From: Mitsuokella jalaludinii DSM 13811
Lineage (GTDB): Bacteria > Bacillota > Negativicutes > Selenomonadales > Selenomonadaceae
Length of the DNA stretch: 64,000 nt
NCBI RefSeq assembly: GCF_000702905.1
Contig: NZ_JNKR01000002.1
Location: 62,001 to 126,000 of the forward strand
Reading direction: 5' to 3'
Part shown: in pieces, positions 35,178 through 42,690 of the stretch
Layout of the letters: each line of letters begins with the position of its first letter
Numbering within the stretch: the stretch's first letter is position 1
Notes under the pieces: generated by a model
The model's database searches: none
What the model was told of the DNA's origin: nothing
The model's input: the letters and a program-made list of their open reading frames with translations, nothing else
Translations under genes and position numbers: made by a program

Positions 35178-36827
35178 TCAGGCCCGGCTCGCTTCCATCA
35201 GGTCGAGCAGCTGCGCAGCCGTCTTCTTGCCGAAGTGAGGGCCGTCCTCATTGATGAGGAAACACGGCACGCTCATGACCTGATACGCTTCGCGCAGCGC
35301 GGGATAGAGGTTGAGGTCGTAGACATCCGTCGTAATCCTGGGATTCAGGGTCGCGAGGCGCTGGGCTGCTGTGACGAGCTCCGGGCAGAGCGTGCAGGAC
35401 AGGCTGACGAAGATGCGCAGATGACAGGGCGTATCCCAGTCGAGCAGACGCTGACGCAGCGATTCGTCCAGGGCCTGTCCCGGCCCTGCTGCATTGTAAA
35501 GTCCCAGCACAAAGGAAGTGAATTCATGGCCGCCCGGCACGCCGTGAAACGCGATGCCGGCAGGCTCGCCGCCGCAAAAGACGCGGACGCAGGGGCGCTC
35601 GCCTTCGGCAGCCGCCTCCTCCGCCGGCACGCGCACGACCTGGAGCTTATCCGTCAGGCGCGCGAGCTCGTCCACATACGATGCGAGCTCGCCGCTCTTG
35701 GCCGAATCATCCAGGTAAAGGCGCAGTTCCAGGCTGCGGTCCATGCGGGCAAAGACCGTCTGCAGCTGCTTGACGATCTCCGGCTGGAAGATCTGGCTGG
35801 AAGCGGCTTCTGCCGCAGGTTCCTCCGGCACGGCAGCAGCAGGGCGCAGCGGGCGGATGCCCGTCTTCTTCTGCATCTGCAGTGCGTAGCGCTCAAGCTC
35901 TGTCGCAGCCAGCGCTCCGTCGCCGGCCGCCGTGATGCACTGGCGCAGCGGCTTGATGCGGATGTCGCCAGCCGCGTAGAGGCCATCACAAGATGTCTTC
36001 ATCGACGCGTCCGTGATCACATATCCCTTCGGATCGAGGTCTGCAATGCCCCGGACCAGTTCGGTCGCCGGTTCATAGCCGGCAAAGACGAAGACGCCAA
36101 ATGTGTCCTTCCCCGCATCATACGTCTTGACCTCCCCTGTCTCAGTATCCCGGCAGGTCAGACGGCGCAGCAGGCCATCTCCCTCGACAGACTCCACGAC
36201 GGTGTGCGTCCGCACGGTGATGTCCGGATGATTGCGCGCTTCATCGGCCGTAGCCTTGGCACAACTGAAATCATCGCCGCGCACCAGGCAGGTGACATGT
36301 GACGCGTACTTCGTCAGGAACACGCTCTCCTCAGCCGCCGCATAGCCGCCGCCGATGACAAAGACCTGTTTGCCGCGAAAGAATTCGCCGTCACACGTCG
36401 CACAGTAGGCGACACCGCGGCCGCGGAAGGTTTCCTCCCCGGCAAAACCTGCAGAGCGCGGGCGCGCTCCGGCAGCGAGCAGGACGCCGAAGCAGGAGAG
36501 CAGGCCCTGTGTGGTGTGCACGGTCTTGATCTCGCCGCTCATGTCGAGAGCAGTGACCTCGGCCAGCTTGAATTCTGCGCCAAAAGCTTCGGCTTGCTGG
36601 CGCATGTTCTCCGTCAGGGCCGCTCCGCTGATGGAAGCAATGCCCGGATAGTTGACGACGCGGTCGGTGATGGTGATCTGGCCACCGAAGTGTTCCTTTT
36701 CAATCACCAGGACGCGGTAGCAGGCCCGCGCCAGATAGATGGCTGCCGTAAGGCCTGCCGGACCGCCGCCAATCACGATGACGTCGTAAAGCTCCCGTGC
36801 AGGAGCTTTGACGGATGCTTCCGCCAT
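35178..36827 (-). CDS. thioredoxin reductase/AhpF-like flavoprotein with C-terminal Trx-fold domains
   Basis: Likely NAD(P)H-dependent electron donor to AhpC. Residues 10-310 are a thioredoxin-reductase unit: FAD motif GGGPAGLTAAIY near 19, redox CATC near 142, NAD(P)H motif GGGYAAAEE near 158 and GDIRIKPLRQ near 297. After an Ala/Pro linker, residues 340-549 resemble the twin thioredoxin-fold region that sits at the N-terminus of AhpF, with a second disulfide C-T-L-C near 490. The order is therefore the reverse of classical AhpF. Its ATG overlaps the ahpC stop by one base, so the two are coupled. Confidence 0.88.
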   Translation of the reverse strand: MAEASVKAPARELYDVIVIGGGPAGLTAAIYLARACYRVLVIEKEHFGGQITITDRVVNYPGIASISGAALTENMRQQAEAFGAEFKLAEVTALDMSGEIKTVHTTQGLLSCFGVLLAAGARPRSAGFAGEETFRGRGVAYCATCDGEFFRGKQVFVIGGGYAAAEESVFLTKYASHVTCLVRGDDFSCAKATADEARNHPDITVRTHTVVESVEGDGLLRRLTCRDTETGEVKTYDAGKDTFGVFVFAGYEPATELVRGIADLDPKGYVITDASMKTSCDGLYAAGDIRIKPLRQCITAAGDGALAATELERYALQMQKKTGIRPLRPAAAVPEEPAAEAASSQIFQPEIVKQLQTVFARMDRSLELRLYLDDSAKSGELASYVDELARLTDKLQVVRVPAEEAAAEGERPCVRVFCGGEPAGIAFHGVPGGHEFTSFVLGLYNAAGPGQALDESLRQRLLDWDTPCHLRIFVSLSCTLCPELVTAAQRLATLNPRITTDVYDLNLYPALREAYQVMSVPCFLINEDGPHFGKKTAAQLLDLMEASRA

Positions 36828-37390
36828 CAGAGCGCTCCCACGAGGTCAAGGCTCGGCTTCAGCGTCTCTGCACCCGGCTGCCATTTTGCCGGGCAGACCT
36901 CATCCCCATGCTCGTGAACGAACTGGCATGCCTGCACCTTGCGCAGCAGCTCATCGGCATTGCGGCCGACATTGCCCGCATTGACCTCATAAGCGACAAT
37001 CTTCCCCTCCGGATTGATGATGAAGGTTCCGCGCTCTGCAAGACCGGCCGACTCGATGAGCACCTCGAAGTCGCGCGCCAGGGCGTGCGTCGGATCGGCT
37101 ACCATCGGATACGTGATCTTGGCGATGCGCTCCGAATGATCGTGCCATGCCTTGTGGACGAACTCCGTGTCGCACGAGACGGAATAGATCTCACAGCCGA
37201 GTTTCTGGAAGGCATCGTAGTGATTCTCCAGATCCTCAAGCTCCGTCGGACAGACGAACGTAAAATCGGCAGGATAGAAGAAGAATACACTCCACTGGCC
37301 AAGAAGATTGTCCTTCGTAATGGTGCGGAATTCATGATTCTGGTACGCTTTCACCGAGAACTCGCTGACTTCTTTGTTGATCAATGACAT
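36827..37390 (-). CDS. ahpC: peroxiredoxin AhpC
   Basis: Typical 2-Cys peroxiredoxin reducing peroxides in the cytosol. 187 residues, normal length; the peroxidatic cysteine is in FTFVCPTELED near residue 47 and the resolving cysteine in DEVCPAKWQPG near 166. ATG 37390 follows AGGAGGAG; a few in-frame codons upstream are not needed. First gene of the ahpC-reductase operon; a Fur/PerR-type box lies about 60 bases upstream. Confidence 0.95.
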   Translation of the reverse strand: MSLINKEVSEFSVKAYQNHEFRTITKDNLLGQWSVFFFYPADFTFVCPTELEDLENHYDAFQKLGCEIYSVSCDTEFVHKAWHDHSERIAKITYPMVADPTHALARDFEVLIESAGLAERGTFIINPEGKIVAYEVNAGNVGRNADELLRKVQACQFVHEHGDEVCPAKWQPGAETLKPSLDLVGAL

Positions 37391-37450
37391 AAGATACTCC
37401 TCCTTTTGATGCCCGTAACGGGCCATTAATTTACTGTTTTTAGCTTTAAC

Positions 37451-37467
37451 TAATGATAATTAATATC
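37451..37467 (-). promoter_or_regulatory. Fur/PerR-type box before ahpC
   Basis: TAATGATAATTAATATC has the AT-rich inverted-repeat look of Fur-superfamily operators; in front of ahpC, PerR is the more natural regulator. Assignment between Fur and PerR is not possible by eye. Confidence 0.55.
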
Positions 37468-37497
37468 GTTTACAGGGATATCATACCATGTGACCAC

Positions 37498-37534
37498 AAA
37501 AAAAGCAAGCATATTTTTGAAAATATGCTTGCTC
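37498..37534 (-). terminator. intrinsic terminator after the Gfo/Idh/MocA gene
   Basis: AGCAAGCATATTT and AAATATGCTTGCT pair around a short loop at 37504-37533; on the minus strand a run of seven T follows. Confidence 0.88.
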
Positions 37535-37562
37535 CATATGGCTGCTCACACTCGACCGTTTG

Positions 37563-38540
37563 TCATTCCTCTTCCGGATAACGCATGCCCCAGTCCTGGC
37601 GGGCTTTCGTCATCAGGGCCATGACGTCGACGGTGTAGTCGAGATGCATGAAATCCCGCTGCCCCGCGACGGTGCGCTCCATATCCTCGATCTCGTAGCA
37701 GAGCGCATTGGCTGTCTCCCCTGCGACGATCTCCTCCTTGCGGCCGTCCTCCGTCCAGGTGATCACCGCCTTGTCGCCGCGCGGGTACTCCATGAGCTCG
37801 ACATACGCCTTGTCGAAGGAGAGCATGCCGCGCTTCGGCTGCTTGGCGTGCAGCGACAGCATGACGGTCGCCATCTCCCCCTGCTCGTTCTTCAAGAGCA
37901 TGCTGGCCTGCTCGTCGACACCGGTCGGCGCATAGAGAACCTGGGTGGCGATTTCCTGCGGGCAGGAGCTCATGAACCAGCGCGCGAAGGACAGCGCATA
38001 GACGCCGATGTCGAGCATGGCGCCGCCCGCGAGGCTGCGGTTGAAGAAGCGGTTTTTCATGTCATACGGCTTGTAACTGCCGAAATTCAGCGTCATGAGG
38101 CGCAGCGGGCCAAAGTCGCCGCGGTCGATGCGCTCGCGCAACACGCGGTAGATCGGCATGTGGTAGATGGTCTGAGCCTCAGCGAGCACGAGGTGATGCT
38201 CCATCGCGAGCTTGACCGCCTCTTCGAGCTCGTAGTAGTTGAGCGTGATGGACTTCTCGCAGAGCACGTGCTTGCCGGCAGCGAGTGCCTGGCGCAGGTA
38301 CTTGATATGCGTGTTGTGCGGCGTCGAGATGTAGATGATGTCGACGTCCGGATCCTGGAACATGTCTTCGATCTTGTCGTAAACCTTGCCGATGCCGTAC
38401 TGCTCGGCAAACTGAACGGCCTTCGCGTGCGTGCGGTTGCCGACGGCGTAGAGATTGCCGCCGAGCCTCTGCATCGCCTCAGCGAGCTGATGACCGATGA
38501 CGCCGCAGCCGAGCGTAGCCCATCTGTACTGTACTGCCAT
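37563..38540 (-). CDS. Gfo/Idh/MocA family oxidoreductase
   Basis: NAD(P)-dependent sugar or cyclitol dehydrogenase-like protein, 325 residues. N-terminal Rossmann motif WATLGCGVIGHQLAEA near residue 7, the family motif CEKSITLN (usually EKP) near residue 96 and a C-terminal beta-sheet domain with GGAMLDIGVYALSF near 165. Substrate unknown; members act on glucose-fructose type sugars or dihydrodiols. GGAGGGG precedes ATG 38540. Stands alone. Confidence 0.9.
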   Translation of the reverse strand: MAVQYRWATLGCGVIGHQLAEAMQRLGGNLYAVGNRTHAKAVQFAEQYGIGKVYDKIEDMFQDPDVDIIYISTPHNTHIKYLRQALAAGKHVLCEKSITLNYYELEEAVKLAMEHHLVLAEAQTIYHMPIYRVLRERIDRGDFGPLRLMTLNFGSYKPYDMKNRFFNRSLAGGAMLDIGVYALSFARWFMSSCPQEIATQVLYAPTGVDEQASMLLKNEQGEMATVMLSLHAKQPKRGMLSFDKAYVELMEYPRGDKAVITWTEDGRKEEIVAGETANALCYEIEDMERTVAGQRDFMHLDYTVDVMALMTKARQDWGMRYPEEE

Positions 38541-38729
38541 GATACCCCTCCACTCTTTCTTGACAAAACAATACTGCAGATTCAGCAGATTCACTTGTAG
38601 GATAGCAGGGATGCGCGCCAAAAGCAAGATGCTGCACGGATTTGCCTTTGTGCCCACTATCCGCTACAATAAAGAGAACAAACAAATTGAAACGAACTCC
38701 GATGATACCGGTCGAAAGGATGAACAGAC

Positions 38730-39380
38730 ATGACAAAGGATGAGATGATGCAGCAGAAAAAGATCACGACGGCGGGCAATCCAGCAAAGCCGACAGGGGA
38801 AGCCGGCGAAAAGATGCTCGCACGCATGAACGAGAGCCACGCCGAGCTCACGGCCTGGGGCCTCTCCTTCTTCCACTGGCAGGGCAACGAAGATGTCCTC
38901 GACATCGGCTGCGGCGGCGGGGCCAACCTGCACCGCATGAGCGGCCACATCGAGAGCGGCCATCTGACGGGCGTCGACTACGCCAGGACGTCGGTCGAGA
39001 CATCACGCCAGACGAATGCTGACGACATCGCCGCCGGCAAGATGACGGTCTGCGAGGGCTCGGTCGAAGCACTGCCGTTTGCTGACGATGCGTTCGACAA
39101 GATCACGACGGTCGAGAGCTTCTACTTCTGGCCCGATCCGCCCGAAAACCTCAAGGAAGTCCGCCGCGTCCTCAAGAAGGGCGGCACCTTCCTGCTCATC
39201 TCCGAGATCTACGACCATCCGGGCCTCAGCGCCGAAGTCCAGGAGAACATCAAGAACTATCACCTCTACAATCCGACGCCAGAGACCTTCAAGGCCATCT
39301 TCCGCGCCGCAGGCTTCCGCTCCGTCGCCGTCCACATCGAAGAAGAGCATGGATGGATCTGCATCGAGGGAACAAAGTAA
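38730..39380 (+). CDS. class I SAM-dependent methyltransferase
   Basis: 216-residue methyltransferase with motif I VLDIGCGGGANL near residue 57, the acidic loop GVDYARTSVE near 82, EGSVEALPFADDAFD near 113 and the post-motif LKEVRRVLKKGGTFLLISE near 140 (UbiE-like). Substrate unknown. AAAGGA lies about nine bases before the ATG. Confidence 0.87.
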   Translation: MTKDEMMQQKKITTAGNPAKPTGEAGEKMLARMNESHAELTAWGLSFFHWQGNEDVLDIGCGGGANLHRMSGHIESGHLTGVDYARTSVETSRQTNADDIAAGKMTVCEGSVEALPFADDAFDKITTVESFYFWPDPPENLKEVRRVLKKGGTFLLISEIYDHPGLSAEVQENIKNYHLYNPTPETFKAIFRAAGFRSVAVHIEEEHGWICIEGTK

Positions 39381-39464
39381 AGCGCCTTTTCCATGCAAAT
39401 GATAGAAGAGGCGCCAGCACCGATGTCAACAGAAAGCAGCATAATCCTGCCAGAATGATGGAGA

Positions 39465-39510
39465 CAGCAGGGAATGGCTGGGCGCAACGTTGCCCGGCCA
39501 TTCCCTGCTG
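39465..39510. repeat. 46-bp hairpin with nested palindrome
   Basis: CAGCAGGGAATGG (39465-39477) pairs perfectly with CCATTCCCTGCTG (39498-39510), enclosing a GC-rich inner stem around GCAACGTTGC. A weaker terminator-like stem GCGCCT/AGGCGC (39382-39413) lies between it and the methyltransferase gene. Otherwise nothing coding is seen in 39381-39620. Confidence 0.7.
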
Positions 39511-39619
39511 TCCTGCACGACCAAAAAGTAATGCCTGCCTCATCGCCACATCCCTGCGCTCCGCTAAAGCCGACGGCTACGCGAGGAAAAACACATCGCG
39601 TACAATATCGCGTATCATG

Positions 39620-40790
39620 GTCAACTACCCCCACCTAACGCCTTCGGCGTTTGAGGTGGGAGCTTGTAAGTCGGAACTGCATAGGTACTAACGAAATCGA
39701 AAAGATGTCTTCCTAAATCCGCCTACATCATCGGGTGGCTGACAACACCCGCTTTGCTAAGGAGTTTACTCCGAAGCAGTTGTTATCCTTTCGTAACGAG
39801 GATGGTTATCTCCGGAAATCCACATAGTTCCGAGGAGCTGAATATTCATAGCTCCGATACGGTCATCATTAGATCTGTAACCACACTGGCAACGATATAA
39901 GTGTTTGTGATGGTCACGATTTTCTTTGTGGATAGTGCCGCATTTGGGACAACGTTGAGAGGTATACTTAGCAGATACCTTCAGAACTTCGGAACGATTT
40001 TCATGAGCCTTATAGGTCAGGAATTGCTCCAACTGATAGAACGCCCAGCTGCGCAGGTCGTAATTTTGTTTCGCAGTTTTGGAAAGATTGGACGCTTCGA
40101 AGCTAACACCGGTCAGATCTTCAAGCACAAACAGCGTATCTTTGCCGTATTTTTCAACGAGTGTCTTAGAAATCTGATGGTTTACATCAGACATCCAACG
40201 GTTCTCTCGTCCCAGCAAAATGTTCGCCCTCAAAAGTGCATTTGGTTCTTTTTCCGAGTGTGTTGATCGATAGGATTTGACCATCATCAACGAAACTGTA
40301 ATCTCGGTTACGAACCAAATCAGCTTGCGGACGAGTAAAGAATATCGGCTTCCAAAGCCATTCCAATGTCTTGGCGATGCGTTGCCAGTTGCCATTCTCA
40401 TCCTTATATCTGTAGGGATTTTGGAAGAGCTGTTGTTTTACCGTCTTATATCTGGCAATCGTCGTCTTGATAGAAGACTGGGCCAGCTGCGATTTCAGAC
40501 CGAACTGGCTGCGCAGGTCACTGTACAGTTCTCTGTTGAGACTTTGGTAGACCATGTTAAATCGGTTGTCGAAGATGTACTGCGACACGAAGTTACAAGC
40601 CTGACGGTATTGTTCAGTCATCTGACGGAACAGAGTCTCTTGTTCGGGAGTAACATGTATACGAAGTTTTATCGTTTTAGTTAGGTTAGACATTTTTTCA
40701 CCTGCCTTTCTAAAATCTATATTACTTCATCGAAAATTATTATATCATATTTTTGCTGAAAGTCTATTATTTATTATTGAAGGGAGGAAG
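39620..40790 (-). mobile_element. degenerate IS200/IS605-group (IS1341-like) element
   Basis: A tnpB pseudogene with its right end. About 105 bases after the tnpB stop, CCCACCT-AACGCC and GGCGTT-AGGTGGG (39630-39660) form the hairpin typical of the right end and omega-RNA of IS605-type elements; on the minus strand it is followed by GGGTAGTTGA. No tnpA gene is present. The left boundary near 40790 is uncertain. Confidence 0.7.
39766..40693 (-). pseudogene. tnpB: tnpB, internally deleted and frameshifted
   Basis: RNA-guided TnpB nuclease remnant in two frames. The first (40693 to about 40230) runs through LGKRTKCTFEGEHF, the second resumes at RENRWMSDVNHQISKTLVEKYG near 40210 and ends at 39766. 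Comparison with whole TnpB (about 370-400 residues) shows loss of roughly 80-90 residues that include the first RuvC aspartate. The later catalytic glutamate (FVLEDLTG), the zinc finger (CPKCGTIHKEN...CQCGY) and the last aspartate (RSNDDRIGAMN) remain. It cannot cleave DNA, though the omega-RNA region appears intact. Confidence 0.85.
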
Positions 40791-40808
40791 CGGGCATTCT
40801 TCACCAAC

Positions 40809-41333
40809 CTAAGAGGTCGGGGTCTCCTGCCCACGATATGATGAAATCCCCTTCCTCTTCTTCGCCTGCTCAATCAGAGCAGCGGCCTCCTCAAACGCGT
40901 GCGGCAGGTAGTCCTCCTCCCACTCGCGCCCCTTCTTCTCCTGCGCCTTGATCTCCTTCCAGCCCGTCAGCGGCTTGCCCGCATCGTCGAGCATCGGCTC
41001 GTGGAAGACATGCGGATGGCGGCGCACCATCTTGTCCGCCGCGGCCTGCGCGACATCCTCCAGCGAGAAAAGGCCTTCCTCCTGCGCCAGCTGCGCATGG
41101 AAGACCACCTGCAACAGAAGGTCGCCGAGCTCTTCCTTGAGATTCTCCGCCCGGCCCGTCTCCCGCAGGATATCGATCCCGCCGAGCACTTCCGCCGCCT
41201 CCTCGATGCAGGCAGGCTTCAGGCTCTCATGCGTCTGCGCCCCATCCCAAGGACATCCCCCCGGCCCCCTGAGCCGCGCCACAATATCACAAAGCCGCCC
41301 GACCGACGCCAATCGATTCTTTTCCTCATCCAT
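40809..41333 (-). CDS. mazG: MazG nucleotide pyrophosphohydrolase
   Basis: 174-residue single-domain MazG, a house-cleaning enzyme hydrolysing NTPs to NMP and PPi. Motifs: LRGPGGCPWDGAQTHESLKP near residue 22, EEAAEVLGGID, and the metal-binding ELGDLLLQVVFHAQLA near 66, then KMVRRHPHVF near 100. ATG 41333 follows AAAGGAAAG. Only 18 bases separate the stop from the presumed left end of the degenerate IS605-type element, so the final few residues may derive from the element. Confidence 0.92.
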   Translation of the reverse strand: MDEEKNRLASVGRLCDIVARLRGPGGCPWDGAQTHESLKPACIEEAAEVLGGIDILRETGRAENLKEELGDLLLQVVFHAQLAQEEGLFSLEDVAQAAADKMVRRHPHVFHEPMLDDAGKPLTGWKEIKAQEKKGREWEEDYLPHAFEEAAALIEQAKKRKGISSYRGQETPTS

Positions 41334-41448
41334 AAAAGTCTTTCCTTTCATTTTACCTTTTTAACGACACGAAAACGTACCGAGGCAAGGCTCACATCTC
41401 ACCGTCTCATTTTGCCATTCAAAAGCATCTTCCAATACACAAGCCCAA

Positions 41449-41524
41449 GGACAGGAAGTCCCCATGCCTATAAGCGAAGCTTCAGCCTGCTGCGCGTAGC
41501 GTTAGGCATGGGGACTTTCTGTCC
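41449..41524. repeat. tandem palindromic element, unit 1
   Basis: Arms at 41449-41470 and 41503-41524 pair at 21 of 22 positions (CCCCATGCCTA with TAGGCATGGGG at the inner end), enclosing a 32-base loop with AAGCGAAGCTTCAGCC. The same loop returns about 120 bases later in unit 2. Confidence 0.8.
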
Positions 41525-41572
41525 GCCTCGATTTACAGCAACACGAAAGCTCCTTCTAGCACACGAGCCCAA

Positions 41573-41635
41573 GGTCAGGCTATAAGCGAAGCTTCAGCCC
41601 GCTGCGCGCAGCGTTAGACAGGCTGACTCCTGACC
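41573..41635. repeat. tandem palindromic element, unit 2
   Basis: GGTCAGG (41573-41579) pairs with CCTGACC (41629-41635) around the loop TATAAGCGAAGCTTCAGCC...GCAGCGTTAG, which is nearly identical to unit 1, and with matching flanks (GAGCCCAAGG before, CCGCCTCG after). The arms differ from unit 1 yet still pair. Confidence 0.75.
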
Positions 41636-41652
41636 GCCTCGCTTTGCCAGAC

Positions 41653-42540
41653 TCATCTCCCCCGCAAACTCTCCGCCACCGTAAACAGCACGATTGCCGC
41701 CCAGACGAAACCGAGCGCGCTGATCTGCGCCATCCCGAACGACTCGTGGAAGAAGAAAATTCCGAGCAGCAATCCAATCGTCGGACTGATGTACTGGAAG
41801 AAACCGAGCACATTGAGCGGCAGGAGATTGGCCCCGTACGAGAACAGCACGAGCGGCACAGCCGTCACGACACCGGTTCCCATCAGGAGCAGTGCGAGAT
41901 TCGGCGTCGCCAGCGTGAAGTGGCTCTCAGGAGACGCCATGAGCATGCCGATGTACGGCACGGCAAACGGCATCATCAGCAGCGTCTCGAGCGTGATGCT
42001 CGAGAATGGGTTGAGGTGCAGCTCTTTCTTGAGCGCACCGTAGATCGAGAACGACACGGCCAGCACGACAGCCACCCAGGGCAGTTTGCCGAGCTGGTAC
42101 GTCATGAGCACGATGCCGATGGCCGCAAGCAGGAGACTGATCTTCTTGAGCCCCGAGATGCGCTCGCGAAAGAACACGATGCCGAACAGCACGCTCATGA
42201 GCGGATTGATGTAGTAGCCGATGCTCGTATCGATGACATGGTCGTGATTGACTGCCCAGATATACGTCAGCCAGTTCAGGCTGATGATGAAAGCCGCCAG
42301 CAGGAGGATCAGGCTGCGCTTCTTGTCCTGCCAGAGCGCGCGGCAGTCCTCTTTAAAACTCTGCCAGCGCCTCGTCACGACGAGCACGATGACCATGAAG
42401 AAGAACGACCAGACAATGCGGTGCGCCAAGATCTCGTTGGCCCCCGCCCGCGCGAGCAGGTTCCAGTAGAGCGGCAAGATACCCCATATGATATACGTTG
42501 ACAGAGCCGCTATCATACCCGTGCGGCGCGCGTGATCCAT
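41653..42540 (-). CDS. rarD: RarD-type EamA family transporter
   Basis: 295-residue inner-membrane permease with ten hydrophobic segments of the drug/metabolite transporter superfamily. IIWGILPLYWNLL near residue 17 and HRIVWSFFF near 40 are the RarD signature; VLGFFQYISPTIGLLLG near 250 is also typical. Transported compound unknown. TGGAGGA precedes ATG 42540. Single gene between palindromic repeats and the opt terminator. Confidence 0.92.
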   Translation of the reverse strand: MDHARRTGMIAALSTYIIWGILPLYWNLLARAGANEILAHRIVWSFFFMVIVLVVTRRWQSFKEDCRALWQDKKRSLILLLAAFIISLNWLTYIWAVNHDHVIDTSIGYYINPLMSVLFGIVFFRERISGLKKISLLLAAIGIVLMTYQLGKLPWVAVVLAVSFSIYGALKKELHLNPFSSITLETLLMMPFAVPYIGMLMASPESHFTLATPNLALLLMGTGVVTAVPLVLFSYGANLLPLNVLGFFQYISPTIGLLLGIFFFHESFGMAQISALGFVWAAIVLFTVAESLRGR

Positions 42541-42607
42541 ATGTATTCCTCCATTCGGACTGTTCAGTAGTCGATAATCCAAAACACATACCTATCAGTA
42601 TAGCACA

Positions 42608-42649
42608 AAAGTCAGCCCGCGGCGCGGAGAACCGCACCGGGCTGACTTT
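42608..42649 (-). terminator. intrinsic terminator after the OPT transporter gene
   Basis: AAAGTCAGCCCG (42608-42619) pairs with CGGGCTGACTTT (42638-42649). Confidence 0.82.
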
Positions 42650-42690
42650 CTACTGCTATTTCGATGGATTTCGATATGGAGGCGACGGGA

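Noticed and set aside
39465-39510. The 46-bp hairpin as an end of the IS605-type element.
   Set aside because: It lies more than 100 bases outside the right-end hairpin and does not resemble it; it is kept as a separate repeat.
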